DNA of 64,000 nt from Paraburkholderia caffeinitolerans (GTDB lineage: Bacteria; Pseudomonadota; Gammaproteobacteria; Burkholderiales; Burkholderiaceae). The DNA lies in NCBI RefSeq assembly GCF_902859945.1, contig NZ_CADIKL010000008.1, positions 1 to 64,000 of the forward strand, given 5' to 3'. The notes below the pieces were generated by a model. The model worked only from the letters and a program-made list of their open reading frames with translations, was not told the origin of the DNA and did no database searches. Below, one piece after another: positions 15,512 to 24,727 of this stretch. Position 1 is the stretch's first letter, and the number at the start of each line of letters is the position of its first letter. The translations under genes and the position numbers were made by a program.

Positions 15512-16999
15512 TCATAACGTCTGCGCCTGCACGGGCGCACCCAGCTTGCCCTCCACCACCGGCGCCACCACGAGATAGCGGCGCTTATCGCCGGAGGCGC
15601 CCATGCCCGGCGTGACCAGTTGACGGATCTGCCCGAGCGCATTGACGATCGCCGAACCCGCCGGGTTCGTCATGAAGTTCGCGAGCACCTGCACGTCGCC
15701 ACTGCCGTCCGGATGGTCGGCCAGTCCCAGTGCATAGGGCTGTTTCGGCTGCAAGCCGGTCACGGCAGCCTGCAGAACCTGCACGAGCCCCTGTTCGAAC
15801 AACGCAACCGTGGTGGGCGCGTGCGCGGCGTCCGTGGCCCCGCCCGAAGCCACCGAACCCACCGGCACCAGCACAACGTGCGCGCTCTGCCCCGCGAGGC
15901 CCAGCGGTTGCAGGTTCTGCGTGCCATCGCCTTGCGGTACGGCGTCCGGCACATAAGTGACGGCCTGCGGCGCCTGGCCAATCGGCACCGTGGCAATCAC
16001 GGTGTTCGTGAGCGTGTCGATGGCGGTCATCGCATCGGCGTTTTCCAGGCCGACATAAATGCGGCTGCCGTCGCCCGATGGCCAAAGACCGTGCGGCAGG
16101 CTGCCGACCGGAATCGTCGCGACCTGCGAGAAGTCGTCGGTCCGGAACACCTTCACAACATTCAGTCCTCCTACCGTTACATAGGCGAACGTGCCCTTCG
16201 CGTTATGCACGATGTTCACGTGATTCGTGATCGGCCCTGTGTCGATGGTCTTGAGCATCGCGAACGGCGGCTTGGCGTCGAACACCTGCACCTTGCCCAC
16301 ATCCTTGAGCGTGAACCAGACCTGCTTGCCGTCCGGCGTGGCGGCAAGATCCGGGCAGAACGGACTGGCCTGCTTGACCGTACCCACGATCTTGTGGTCG
16401 GCCACGGAAATCACCTCGGTCTGCGGATTGAATGACGAGCACACATAACCGTACTTCCCGTCGGGCGAGAAAATCTGCATGCCTGGGCCGGCAGGAACGG
16501 TGATGCGCGTTTTCTCCTCGTACGTCGTCCCGTCGAGCACCGCGACATAATTCTCACCGCGCACGGTCACCCACACTTCCTTGCCGTCAGGTGTGAAGAA
16601 CGCCTCGTGCGGCGAGCGGCCTACATAGGTGACGTGCTTGACGGCATTGGTCTGCGTATCGATGAACGAAACCGAGTTCGAGCCGATCGACACCACCGCG
16701 ATCGTGCGATGGTCCGGCGCGTAGCCCATGCCATGCACGAGCAATTGCCCCTTGTATAACGGGCTGAAATTTCCCGGCGACGGATCGCCGAGGCGAATCA
16801 GACCAAGCAGCTTGTTATCGGCCGGGTCGATCACCGAGACCGTGTTCGAGAACTGCTCGGCGGCATATACGCGATCGTGATGACTCACAGGAATGTCGGG
16901 GGCGGATAGCAAGCCGGGGGCCTGTCCAGCCCACGCCAATTGCGCGGCTGCCATAGCCGCCGCCGACATTGCGACGGTGCAAAACGATAGGCGTTTCAT
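15512..16999 (-). CDS. exported YVTN-type beta-propeller protein
   Basis: The start ATG at 16999 gives 495 residues with a clear Sec signal (MKRLSFCTVAMSAAAMAAAQ, cleavage near AWAGQA). The mature part has repeated blades such as NTVSVIDPADNKLLGLIRL, NSVSFIDTQTNAVKHVTYVG, GKEVWVTVRGENYVAVLD and DAMTAIDTLTNTVIATVPIG, ending with an ATP-GP-VTYVPDA segment and a separate C-terminal beta domain from about residue 370. Propellers of this kind bind ligands or partners in the periplasm. The start overlaps the stop of the DUF305 gene by one base (TGATG), so the pair is translationally coupled. Its biochemical job is unknown. Confidence 0.88.
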   Translation of the reverse strand: MKRLSFCTVAMSAAAMAAAQLAWAGQAPGLLSAPDIPVSHHDRVYAAEQFSNTVSVIDPADNKLLGLIRLGDPSPGNFSPLYKGQLLVHGMGYAPDHRTIAVVSIGSNSVSFIDTQTNAVKHVTYVGRSPHEAFFTPDGKEVWVTVRGENYVAVLDGTTYEEKTRITVPAGPGMQIFSPDGKYGYVCSSFNPQTEVISVADHKIVGTVKQASPFCPDLAATPDGKQVWFTLKDVGKVQVFDAKPPFAMLKTIDTGPITNHVNIVHNAKGTFAYVTVGGLNVVKVFRTDDFSQVATIPVGSLPHGLWPSGDGSRIYVGLENADAMTAIDTLTNTVIATVPIGQAPQAVTYVPDAVPQGDGTQNLQPLGLAGQSAHVVLVPVGSVASGGATDAAHAPTTVALFEQGLVQVLQAAVTGLQPKQPYALGLADHPDGSGDVQVLANFMTNPAGSAIVNALGQIRQLVTPGMGASGDKRRYLVVAPVVEGKLGAPVQAQTL

Positions 17000-17487
17000 C
17001 ACGGTTCCTTCTGTGTGGAATTCGGTGCGGAATTTGGCATGCGCATCTGCATGCCCTGGTGTGGCGACGGATGAAGGTGGACTGCGGGGCTGGAGGCCGG
17101 CCCTTGCTGCTGATCGGGCGTGCTTGCCGGAGGCGGCAAGGGTTGCCCGAGCGCGAGGCGCATGGCAACGATTTCCTGCTGTTGCTCGACCACGATCTCT
17201 TGTGCAATGCGGCGCAACTGTTCGTTGTGCCCATAGCGCAACTCGGCCTGGGCCATGTCGATGGCGCCTTGATGATGCGGGACCATCATCGCGACGAAAT
17301 CGCGGTCGACGTCGCCGGTCGGCTTGACGGACATGCCGTCCATCATCCGGGTCATGGCGGCGTCGTTCTCGGCCATGAAGGAGGCTTCGTCGGAGGATAC
17401 GGTCTGCGAGCCCGCCGCGAATACAGGCGGGCCGCACAGCGCAAGAATGGCAATGCCGGCCGTGAAGGCGCACTGGACTGTTCGCAC
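16999..17487 (-). CDS. DUF305 family exported protein
   Basis: GTG at 17487 has GGGGAG upstream and yields 162 residues with a signal peptide (hydrophobic AGIAILALCGPPVFA). The DUF305 core is present: FMAENDAAMTRMMDGM, DRDFVAMMVPHHQGAIDMAQAEL and a helix RRIAQEIVVEQQQEI. The paired histidines of VPHHQGA and the Met-rich segments suggest metal (often copper) handling, as proposed for some DUF305 proteins. The C-terminal tail is Pro/Gln/His/Met-rich (HLHPSPHQGMQMRMP), another possible metal ligand region. It overlaps the propeller gene by one base, so the two probably work together in the periplasm. Confidence 0.87.
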   Translation of the reverse strand: MRTVQCAFTAGIAILALCGPPVFAAGSQTVSSDEASFMAENDAAMTRMMDGMSVKPTGDVDRDFVAMMVPHHQGAIDMAQAELRYGHNEQLRRIAQEIVVEQQQEIVAMRLALGQPLPPPASTPDQQQGPASSPAVHLHPSPHQGMQMRMPNSAPNSTQKEP

Positions 17488-17618
17488 GATGGTTCTCCCC
17501 TGCAAGTCATTGAGTCTCAATGGGGTGAACCAGTCGCGTGCGAGATTATTCCGGGCATGCCGGATATTTCTCTTCGAAAGCAGGAGGGCGTTATTCCGCC
17601 AGGTTTGTGTTGGCCGTG

Positions 17619-19439
17619 CTATCGGCTCGCATCGGCGTGCTCGTCGGGCACGTCCTGGCGCTTGCGCGTGGGTGCAAAAAGCGTGCTGCGCGGAATCCTG
17701 ACCTGGCGGAACTGCTCCATCTCGCGCTCCTCGGCGAAAACCTGCATCGAAGGTTTGACCAGGTCGTGCCGCGACACCACGCCGAGCAGACGCAAGGTTT
17801 TCTCGTCGTCCACGACTGGCACGCGGTCGAGGCCCGTAATGGCAAGCCGCGCCGCCACGTTCCGGCAAGTCTCGCCGGGCAAGGCGATCTCAGGCTGCGT
17901 TCTGGCGAAAGCGGAGCCAATAGGCATTTCGCCCTTGCCCGGCGGAATCCGGTCGAGCAGCGTGCGATCCACCATGCCCACCAGCACGCCATTCCTGAGT
18001 ACGGGGAATGCACGAAACTTCTGGTTCTTGCCGAAATAATCCTCAAGCACGCTGGAAACCGTTGTGCTCGCATCGATCGTCACCACCGTGCGCGTCATCA
18101 CCTCGTCCACGTAATGGCGTTCGAGCGGGTCGATGCTGTATTCGCGGTAGATGTGATAGCCGCGCCGGGCAATTTTCTCGGTCAGGATCGAGCGGCGCAT
18201 GAACATGACCGTGAAGCCATAGGCCACGGCGGCTGCAGCGAGCAGCGGCAGCAACGCGTTGGCGTCGCCGGTCAGCTCGAAGGCGAACACCGCGGCCATC
18301 ACGGGCGCGCGCATCATGCCGCCCAGCGCGGCGGCCATGAAGATGAGCGGCCACAGCGCGGGGTCGTGGCCCGGCATGTACGGCCCCACCAGCGCGCCCA
18401 CGCCCGCGCCCATCATCAGCAACGGCGCAAGTACGCCGCCCGACGTGCCCGAGGCCAGCGCGATCACCCAGATGATGGCCTTCACCACGACGATGCCGAT
18501 CACGGCCTGCACGGCAAGGTGATTCTGCAGCAGGTCACCAATCACGTCGTAGCCAACACCGAGCGTGCGCGGCTGAAAATATCCGCCGATGCCCACGGCA
18601 ATCGCGCCCAATGCGGGCCACCACATCCAGTGAATCGGGAGCTTGCCGAACAGGTCCTCCACCCTGTAAAGCGACGTCGACAACGCCCACGACAGCGCGC
18701 CCGCGATCAGCCCGGCAGCGGCCGCCGAAACGATGCCGATCGGGCCGATCGGTATCGTATGCAGCGGAAACAGCGGGCCGCTGCCCAGAAACAGCGGACG
18801 CGCGAAGCCCGCCACGGCGCAGGCGATGGCAACCGGCAGGAGGCTGCGGGGCCGCAGCTCGAACAGCAGCAACTCGATGGCAAGCAGCACGGCGGCCACC
18901 GGCGTGCCGAACACCGCGGTCATGCCGGCGACGGCGCCCGACACCAGCAGGGCCTTTCTTTCTGCGCTCGACAGATGGAAGAACTGCGCGATGAGCGAGC
19001 CGATCGCGCCGCCCGTCATGATGATCGGGCCTTCGGCGCCGAACGGTCCGCCGCTGCCAATCGCGATGGCCGAGGCGAGCGGTTTGAGCACGGCCACCTT
19101 CGGCGACATCTTGCTCTTGCCGAACAAAATCGCCTCGATGGCTTCAGGGATACCGTGGCCGCGAACCTGCTCCGAGCCGAAGCGTGCAATCAACCCCACC
19201 AGCAGCCCGCCGATCACGGGCGCGGCCACCACGAGCCACCCCAGCGTGTTTTGCGCCGGCGAGTGGTTCTCGGTCGATAAGGTCTGGAAGAAAAACAGGT
19301 TCGTGAAGAAGCGGATGAGGTGCAGCAGAAAGTCGGCGGCAACGGTGCTCAGCGCGCCGCCCACCGCAGCGATGGCGCTGATGCGCAGAAGCCGGACATC
19401 GGTTGCGAAATCGCCCTTATGCTCGCTGTGCTCGCTCAT
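17619..19439 (-). CDS. CLC-type chloride channel/transporter with C-terminal CBS pair
   Basis: The start ATG 19439 has AAGGGGAAT upstream. The 606-residue protein has the CLC membrane core: GSGGPFGAEGPIIMTGG (the gating-glutamate motif, with GAEGP instead of GREGP/GKEGP), GTPVAAVLLAIELL (internal proton-glutamate region) and ASGTSGGVLAPLLMMGAGVG. From about residue 440 two CBS domains follow (VDEVMTRTVVTIDASTTVSSV and ARLAITGLDRVPVVDDEK), likely binding an adenine nucleotide. CLC proteins exchange chloride for protons or conduct anions across the inner membrane. It lies on the same strand as the DUF305 gene 131 bases away; shared function is not evident. Confidence 0.9.
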   Translation of the reverse strand: MSEHSEHKGDFATDVRLLRISAIAAVGGALSTVAADFLLHLIRFFTNLFFFQTLSTENHSPAQNTLGWLVVAAPVIGGLLVGLIARFGSEQVRGHGIPEAIEAILFGKSKMSPKVAVLKPLASAIAIGSGGPFGAEGPIIMTGGAIGSLIAQFFHLSSAERKALLVSGAVAGMTAVFGTPVAAVLLAIELLLFELRPRSLLPVAIACAVAGFARPLFLGSGPLFPLHTIPIGPIGIVSAAAAGLIAGALSWALSTSLYRVEDLFGKLPIHWMWWPALGAIAVGIGGYFQPRTLGVGYDVIGDLLQNHLAVQAVIGIVVVKAIIWVIALASGTSGGVLAPLLMMGAGVGALVGPYMPGHDPALWPLIFMAAALGGMMRAPVMAAVFAFELTGDANALLPLLAAAAVAYGFTVMFMRRSILTEKIARRGYHIYREYSIDPLERHYVDEVMTRTVVTIDASTTVSSVLEDYFGKNQKFRAFPVLRNGVLVGMVDRTLLDRIPPGKGEMPIGSAFARTQPEIALPGETCRNVAARLAITGLDRVPVVDDEKTLRLLGVVSRHDLVKPSMQVFAEEREMEQFRQVRIPRSTLFAPTRKRQDVPDEHADASR

Positions 19440-19505
19440 GATTCCCCTTGGAGGGTGCGGGAGGATCGGTGGCACCCACGGGGTATTTATATCACAGCGT
19501 GATGC

Positions 19506-19569
19506 AAAAAATCTCGCTCTGTCCCTCTCTATCCCCCTCGCCGGCGGAACGTCTTGCGGCGAGAGGGAC
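19506..19569 (-). terminator. probable intrinsic terminator after the indolepyruvate oxidoreductase gene
   Basis: On the reverse strand GTCCCTCTC (19569-19561) pairs with GAGAGGGAC (19529-19521), with an inner CTCGCCG/CGGCGAG alternative stem. A T6 run lies at 19511-19506. It sits between the oxidoreductase stop and the CLC start. Confidence 0.55.
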
Positions 19570-19599
19570 AATGCACGGCTTGTGGAAATTTCCGCGCGA

Positions 19600-22500
19600 T
19601 TACGCGCTTACCGCCATGCGCACCGGGTTGCGGTATTCGCGCAGCAGTTGCTCCCGCTTGCTGGCCGCGGCGCGAATATTGTTCTCCTTCACATGGCCGA
19701 AACCGCGAATGTCATCGGGAATGCCCGCCAGCTTGAGCGCCGCCGTGAGACGTTCGGCATCGAGCGTCGTGCAGAATTCCTCGACCAGCGCGAGGTAATC
19801 GGCAATCAACTGACGTTCGCCGCGCCGCTCCGCCGTGTGGCCGAACACGTCCAGCGACGTGCCGCGCAGCCCCTTCATGCGCGCGAGCGCACGCAGTGCC
19901 GGCAGCACCCACGGGCCAAACTGCTTCTTCTTCAAGCGACCCTGTTCATCGCGCTTGGCGAGCAACGGCGGCGCGAGATGGAATTTCAGCTTGTAATCGC
20001 GGCCCGGCTCGCCTTCGAATTGCTCGCGCAGCTTCGCAAGGTAAGCGGGATCGGCATAGAGACGCGCGACTTCGTACTCGTCCTTGTAGGCCATGAGCTT
20101 CGCGAGATTCGCGGCAACGGAACGCGTAAGCGGCAGCTTCGTATTCCCGGTAGCTTGCATTTCTTTCGCACGAATCCGGTCGACGGCGTCGCGATAGCGC
20201 TGCGCATAAGCCGCGTTCTGGTACGCAGTCAACAACGCTTCGCGCGAGGCGATCACCGTGTCCAGCGACTCCGGCATGCGCACGACAATCGTCTGTTGCG
20301 TGGGCTTCGCCTGCGTCTGAATAGCGGCCTCGCCGTGTTGCGCCACATGGCGGCCCCAGTTGAACGCAAGGCGATTCTTCTCGACCGCCACGCCGTTGAG
20401 CTCGATCGCGTGCAGCAGGCTCGCAAGCTGAAGCGGCAGCCAGCCCTTCTGCCATGCAAAGCCCAGCAGCAGCGGATTGCTGTAAATCGTGTCGCCCAGC
20501 AGCGTCAATGCGAGTGCATTGGCGTCGATAAACTCGCAGCCCTCGCCAATGCTCTCGCGCAGGCTCGCTTCCGTCTGCGCGCCAGGGAATACCCACTTGG
20601 GATTGCGCACGAGGTCCGCCGTGGGCGTCGCGCCGCTGTTGACCGCGGCCACCGTTACGCCATGCTGGGTACGCGAAAGAACGTCGTTCGATGCGCTCAC
20701 CAGCGCGTCGCAACCGATCACGAGGCGCGCTTCGCCCGTGGCGATGCGCGTCGCATGCAGCGCGCTGGGCGCGGAGGCAATCTGCACGTGACTGAGCACG
20801 GCGCCACCCTTCTGCGCGAGCCCGGCCATGTCGAGCACGGTCACGCCCTTGCGCTCGATATGCGCGGCCATGCCGATCAGCCCGCCGATGGTCACCACGC
20901 CCGTGCCGCCCACACCCGTGACGAGAATGCCGTAAGGCCGTGCGAGCGCGGGCAGCGTGGGCGCGGGCAGCGCGTCGAAATCGGGCGCGGCGGCGCTACG
21001 CGCGGCCTGCGGCTTGCGCAACTGCGCGCCTTCGGCCGTTACGAAGCTCGGGCAAAAGCCCTTCACGCACGAAAAATCCTTGTTGCACGACGATTGATTG
21101 ATCCTGCGCTTGGTGCCCAGCGGCGTTTCGAGCGGCTCGACGGACAGGCAATTCGATTGCACCGAGCAGTCGCCGCAGCCCTCGCAAACCGCGTCGTTGA
21201 TGAACGCGCGGCGTGCGGGATCGGGATACGTGCCGCGCTTGCGGCGGCGGCGCTTTTCCGTTGCGCAAGTCTGGTCGTAGATCAGCACGGTCGTGCCCGG
21301 CACTTCGCGCAGCGTGCGCTGCACGGTGTCCAGTTCATCGCGGTGGAAAATATCCACGCCCGCCGGCAGCGCGATACGCGAATCGTATTTCTCCGGCTCG
21401 TCCGAAACGATCACGACACGCTTCGCACCTTCGGCGTGAACCTGATGCACGATCTGCGAAACGGTCAGCACGCCGTCGATAGGCTGGCCGCCCGTCATGG
21501 CGACGGCATCGTTATAGAGAATCTTGTACGTAATGTTCGCGTTAGCCGCGATGGCCGCGCGAATGGCAAGCAGTCCGGAATGGAAATAGGTGCCGTCGCC
21601 GAGATTCGCAAACACGTGCTTGTCGCCGGCAAAGTGCATCTGCCCGATCCACGTCACGCCCTCTCCGCCCATCTGGCTGAAGGTTTCGGTCTTGCGATCC
21701 ATCCAGATCGACATGTAATGGCAGCCGATGCCCGCGAGCGCGCGCGAGCCTTCGGGCACGTTGGTCGAGGTGTTGTGCGGGCAGCCCGAGCAGAACCACG
21801 GCTTGCGCTCGGCGCTGACCTGGGGCTTCGCGGCCTCGCGTTCCTTCGCCTCGATGATCGCCACGCGGGCCAGCATGCGGGCCCGCACGTCTTCGGGCAG
21901 GTCGGCGCGCGCGAGACGTCGAGCGATGGCCTTCGCGATCAGCGCGGGCGACAGTTCGTAATGCGCGGGCAAGAGCCAGTTGCCGCGCGGCACGGACCAT
22001 TCGCCGCCTTCATTGTCGCGTTCGTCGAACTTGCCGTAGATCTTCGGGCGCACGTCCTCGCGCCAGTTGTATAGCTCTTCCTTTAGCGCGTATTCGAGAA
22101 TCTGGCGCTTTTCTTCCACCACGAGAATCTCTTCCAGGCCGGTGGCGAATGCGCGTGCGTCCTGCGCATCGAGCGGCCACACGCAACCCACCTTCATGAC
22201 GCGCAAACCGATCCGCTCGCACGTTTGATCGTCGAGGCCGAGGTCGCTGAGCGCCTGGCGCACATCGAGGTAGGCCTTGCCCGCGGTCATGATGCCGAAG
22301 CGCGGCTTCGGCGAATCGATCACGACACGATTGAGTTTGTTCGCGCGCACGTAGGCGAGCGCCGCATACCACTTCTCGTCGAGCAAGCGCGCTTCCTGCA
22401 CGAGCGGCGTATCGGGCCAGCGGATATTGAGGCCGCCCGTGGGCATTGCGTAGTCGTCGGGCGTGACGATCTCCACGCGGTCCGGATCGAGATCGATCGA

Positions 22501-23181
22501 CGCCGTGGATTCGATCACGTCGGTCACGCACTTCATGGCCACCCACAGGCCCGAGTAGCGGCTCATCGCCCAGCCGTGCAGACCGTAGTCGATGTACTCC
22601 TGCACGTTGGACGGATAGAGCACGGGAATGCCCGCCGCGATGAACGCGTGCTCCGACTGGTGCGCGACCGTGGAAGACTTTGCGGCGTGGTCGTCGCCCG
22701 CGAGCACGAGCACGCCGCCGTGGGCCGCGCTGCCTGCGGAATTCGCATGCTTGAACACGTCGCCGGTACGGTCGACGCCCGGGCCCTTGCCGTACCACAT
22801 GCCGAATACGCCGTCACGCGTCGCGCCCGGCCACAAGTTGACCTGCTGCGAACCCCACACGGCGGTGGCGGCCAGATCTTCGTTCACGCCGGGCTGAAAC
22901 ACGATGTCGTTGTCGTGCAGATGCTTCTTGGCTTTCCACAGCGACTGATCGAGCGCCCCCAGCGGCGAGCCGCGATAGCCCGAAATGAAGCCAGCGGTGT
23001 TCAGGCCCGCCTTGCGGTCGCGGGCCTTTTGCAGCATCGGCAAACGCACCAGCGCCTGCGTGCCACTGATGTAAACCCGCCCGCGTTCGAGCGTGTACTT
23101 GTCGTCGAGCGAAACCGGGGTGGCCGGCGAGTCGATCGTTACGTCCTGTGCATCGTGTGCAATCGGGTCGCGCGCATTCAT
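19600..23181 (-). CDS. indolepyruvate ferredoxin oxidoreductase, fused alpha-gamma type
   Basis: The 1193-residue protein fuses all parts of the enzyme that converts aryl pyruvates to aryl-acetyl-CoA. The N-terminal pyrimidine/pyruvate-binding part has GFISGYRGSPLGALDQSLW and HEHAF-like VAHQSEHAFIAAG. The TPP domain has WFCSGCPHNTSTNVPEGS, GIGCHYMSIWMDR and FANLGDGTYFHSG. A Fe-S region shows CEGCGDCSVQSNCLSVEP and SCVKGFCPSFV. The gamma domain starts at GILVTGVGGTGVVTIGGL. This fused form occurs in aerobic proteobacteria. ATG 23181 has GGAG 11 bases upstream. A LysR gene is divergent. It probably serves aromatic or branched amino-acid degradation. Confidence 0.93.
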   Translation of the reverse strand: MNARDPIAHDAQDVTIDSPATPVSLDDKYTLERGRVYISGTQALVRLPMLQKARDRKAGLNTAGFISGYRGSPLGALDQSLWKAKKHLHDNDIVFQPGVNEDLAATAVWGSQQVNLWPGATRDGVFGMWYGKGPGVDRTGDVFKHANSAGSAAHGGVLVLAGDDHAAKSSTVAHQSEHAFIAAGIPVLYPSNVQEYIDYGLHGWAMSRYSGLWVAMKCVTDVIESTASIDLDPDRVEIVTPDDYAMPTGGLNIRWPDTPLVQEARLLDEKWYAALAYVRANKLNRVVIDSPKPRFGIMTAGKAYLDVRQALSDLGLDDQTCERIGLRVMKVGCVWPLDAQDARAFATGLEEILVVEEKRQILEYALKEELYNWREDVRPKIYGKFDERDNEGGEWSVPRGNWLLPAHYELSPALIAKAIARRLARADLPEDVRARMLARVAIIEAKEREAAKPQVSAERKPWFCSGCPHNTSTNVPEGSRALAGIGCHYMSIWMDRKTETFSQMGGEGVTWIGQMHFAGDKHVFANLGDGTYFHSGLLAIRAAIAANANITYKILYNDAVAMTGGQPIDGVLTVSQIVHQVHAEGAKRVVIVSDEPEKYDSRIALPAGVDIFHRDELDTVQRTLREVPGTTVLIYDQTCATEKRRRRKRGTYPDPARRAFINDAVCEGCGDCSVQSNCLSVEPLETPLGTKRRINQSSCNKDFSCVKGFCPSFVTAEGAQLRKPQAARSAAAPDFDALPAPTLPALARPYGILVTGVGGTGVVTIGGLIGMAAHIERKGVTVLDMAGLAQKGGAVLSHVQIASAPSALHATRIATGEARLVIGCDALVSASNDVLSRTQHGVTVAAVNSGATPTADLVRNPKWVFPGAQTEASLRESIGEGCEFIDANALALTLLGDTIYSNPLLLGFAWQKGWLPLQLASLLHAIELNGVAVEKNRLAFNWGRHVAQHGEAAIQTQAKPTQQTIVVRMPESLDTVIASREALLTAYQNAAYAQRYRDAVDRIRAKEMQATGNTKLPLTRSVAANLAKLMAYKDEYEVARLYADPAYLAKLREQFEGEPGRDYKLKFHLAPPLLAKRDEQGRLKKKQFGPWVLPALRALARMKGLRGTSLDVFGHTAERRGERQLIADYLALVEEFCTTLDAERLTAALKLAGIPDDIRGFGHVKENNIRAAASKREQLLREYRNPVRMAVSA

Positions 23182-23282
23182 GGGGGTTTTGTCTCCAATG
23201 GATGATCGTTTTCCGGCGAGTATAGGAAGCCATATTCGTATCGTAAAATCACAAATAGGCAACTCTGATATGCGAAAAACAG
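23182..23282. promoter_or_regulatory. divergent promoter region between oxidoreductase and LysR genes
   Basis: The 101-bp gap separates the two start codons. It contains an A+T-rich core (CATATTCGTATCGTAAAATC) typical of a shared LysR operator-promoter region. No defined T-N11-A box is certain. Confidence 0.45.
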
Positions 23283-24188
23283 ATGGCGTTCGATCTCACT
23301 CTGCGGCAGCTCCGCTACTTCGTGGCGGCGGCGCAAACGGGCCAGTTCTCGATGGCGGCAGCCAACGAGCACGTCTCGCAATCGGCGATCACCAATGCGG
23401 TGCTCGCGTTGGAAAGCGGCTTGGACACGCGGCTCTTCGAGCGCCTGCCCCATGGCGTCGTGCTCACGCCGGACGGTCAGGATTTCTACAATCACGCGCG
23501 CCGCGTGCTGGACGCCGCGCGTGATGCAGTGCACAAACCGCCGTTTCGGGCGCACGACATGCGCGGGACCGTGCGCATTGCGGCAACCTATACGCTGCTC
23601 GGTTATTTCCTGCCCGAATTGCTCGCGCGCTTTCGGGCGACGTACCCGTTCGTGGATTTCGACTTGCAGGACCGCGAGCGCCCCGACATCGAGACCGCGG
23701 TGCTGAACGGCGAACTGGATCTGGGCGTGGTGCTGCTGTCGAACGTCGAGCGCCTGAGCCGCTTCGGCAGCCATGTACTCAATCGCTCGCGGCGGCAGTT
23801 GTGGATGGCGCCTTCGCATCCGCTCGCGCAGACCGACGCGCCGTCGCTGAAAGACATCGCCGCGCACCCCTATATTCTGATCACGGTGGACGAGGCCGAG
23901 CAGTCGACGCTGCGCTACTGGAAGAAGAAAAGCGCCAAGCCCAATATCGCGTTCCGCACCTCTTCGATGGAGGCGCTGCGCGGGCTCGTCGCCCACGGTT
24001 TTGGCGTGACGGTGCTATCGGATATGGTGTTTCGCCCGTGGTCGCTCGAAGGCAAGCGCATTGAGGCGCGCCCCATTCTCGACGCGATTCCGCCCATGGA
24101 AGCCGGCATGATCTGGCAGAAGAATGCGCAAATGAGCGGGCCCGCCGCCGCGCTGCAACAGTTTCTGATTCATGCGTGCGGTGCGTGA
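23283..24188 (+). CDS. LysR-family regulator, divergent from indolepyruvate oxidoreductase
   Basis: The 301-residue protein starts MAFDLTLRQLRYFVAAAQTG with the HTH QFSMAAANEHVSQSAITNAV (about 20-40) and an effector domain containing NGELDLGVVLLSNVE and HGFGVTVLSDMVFRPWSLEG. LysR proteins usually control the divergent gene, here the indolepyruvate ferredoxin oxidoreductase, with an aromatic metabolite as possible inducer. This inference comes from arrangement only. Confidence 0.9.
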   Translation: MAFDLTLRQLRYFVAAAQTGQFSMAAANEHVSQSAITNAVLALESGLDTRLFERLPHGVVLTPDGQDFYNHARRVLDAARDAVHKPPFRAHDMRGTVRIAATYTLLGYFLPELLARFRATYPFVDFDLQDRERPDIETAVLNGELDLGVVLLSNVERLSRFGSHVLNRSRRQLWMAPSHPLAQTDAPSLKDIAAHPYILITVDEAEQSTLRYWKKKSAKPNIAFRTSSMEALRGLVAHGFGVTVLSDMVFRPWSLEGKRIEARPILDAIPPMEAGMIWQKNAQMSGPAAALQQFLIHACGA

Positions 24189-24252
24189 GCCCGCGCACGG
24201 CGATAAAACTCGAGCATCCAACGCTCAAACTCGAAGTCGATGCCCTGGCGCA

Positions 24253-24501
24253 TCATGGGCTGGTTGCGCATCGGCGCAAGTCTTTCAGCCGGTCGAGACG
24301 CGCGAGCAGGTCTTTGGCCTGCCTCTGCGCGTGCATCGGCAGCGCCGGCGTGGCCAGGATCGCGCGGACCCTGGCCTGCCAATAGTCGAGACGAGTCATC
24401 GGGCCAGTTTCAGGCGCGCGCGCGCCCACCGCCGACTGCTCCAGATAGCAGAGAACATTGCCAATGTGCGCCAGATCTTTTTCGGCGAAATCGTTGCTCA
24501 A
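24253..24501 (-). CDS. small hypothetical protein
   Basis: TTG at 24501 preceded by GGGGAT gives 82 residues: a helical, Arg/Leu-rich protein containing NDFAEKDLAHIGNVLCYLEQ and MTRLDYWQARVRAILATP. I do not know the family. The next gene upstream on this strand is another tiny gene ending 28 bases away, so they may be co-transcribed. No signal peptide or cysteine cluster is seen. A gene is supported mainly by the clean frame and helical pattern. Confidence 0.5.
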   Translation of the reverse strand: MSNDFAEKDLAHIGNVLCYLEQSAVGARAPETGPMTRLDYWQARVRAILATPALPMHAQRQAKDLLARLDRLKDLRRCATSP

Positions 24502-24529
24502 GATAGATCCCCGTTGCCTGCCGCACCAC

Positions 24530-24727
24530 CTAGCGCACGCGCGCCACCGCGCGCAATAGCGCATCGCCACGCGGCGTCACGCGAGGTAGCGGAGCGCCGA
24601 ATTCCGGCGGACCGATGTCGATCAACTGAAGCTCGCGAAGCGCGCCAAGCTCGATTCGGTCCGGCTCGATCCAGTCGGGCGCACTCTTCACCAGCATCAG
24701 CGTAGCAAGCTCGTGAGGACTCAACAT
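24530..24727 (-). CDS. small hypothetical protein
   Basis: ATG at 24727 with GGAAGG about 10 bases upstream gives 65 residues (MLSPHELATLMLVKSAPDWI). The first 30 residues look like a helix-turn pattern ending in GALRELQLIDIG, and the tail PRVTPRGDALLRAVAR resembles the end of small winged-helix folds. I recall similar small unnamed proteins in Burkholderia, but no function. It lies just upstream of the 82-residue gene on the same strand. Confidence 0.55.
   Translation of the reverse strand: MLSPHELATLMLVKSAPDWIEPDRIELGALRELQLIDIGPPEFGAPLPRVTPRGDALLRAVARVR

Noticed and set aside
16999..17868. A longer reverse frame extending the DUF305 protein by over 120 residues
   Set aside because: The extension is Arg-rich antisense of the CLC gene end; the signal peptide and ribosome site are at GTG 17487.
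17538..22074. Long plus-strand frames of 580 and 1113 codons opposite the CLC and oxidoreductase genes
   Set aside because: High GC removes stop codons from antisense frames. The translations are Arg/Ala/His-rich without domains, while the reverse strand has clear families.
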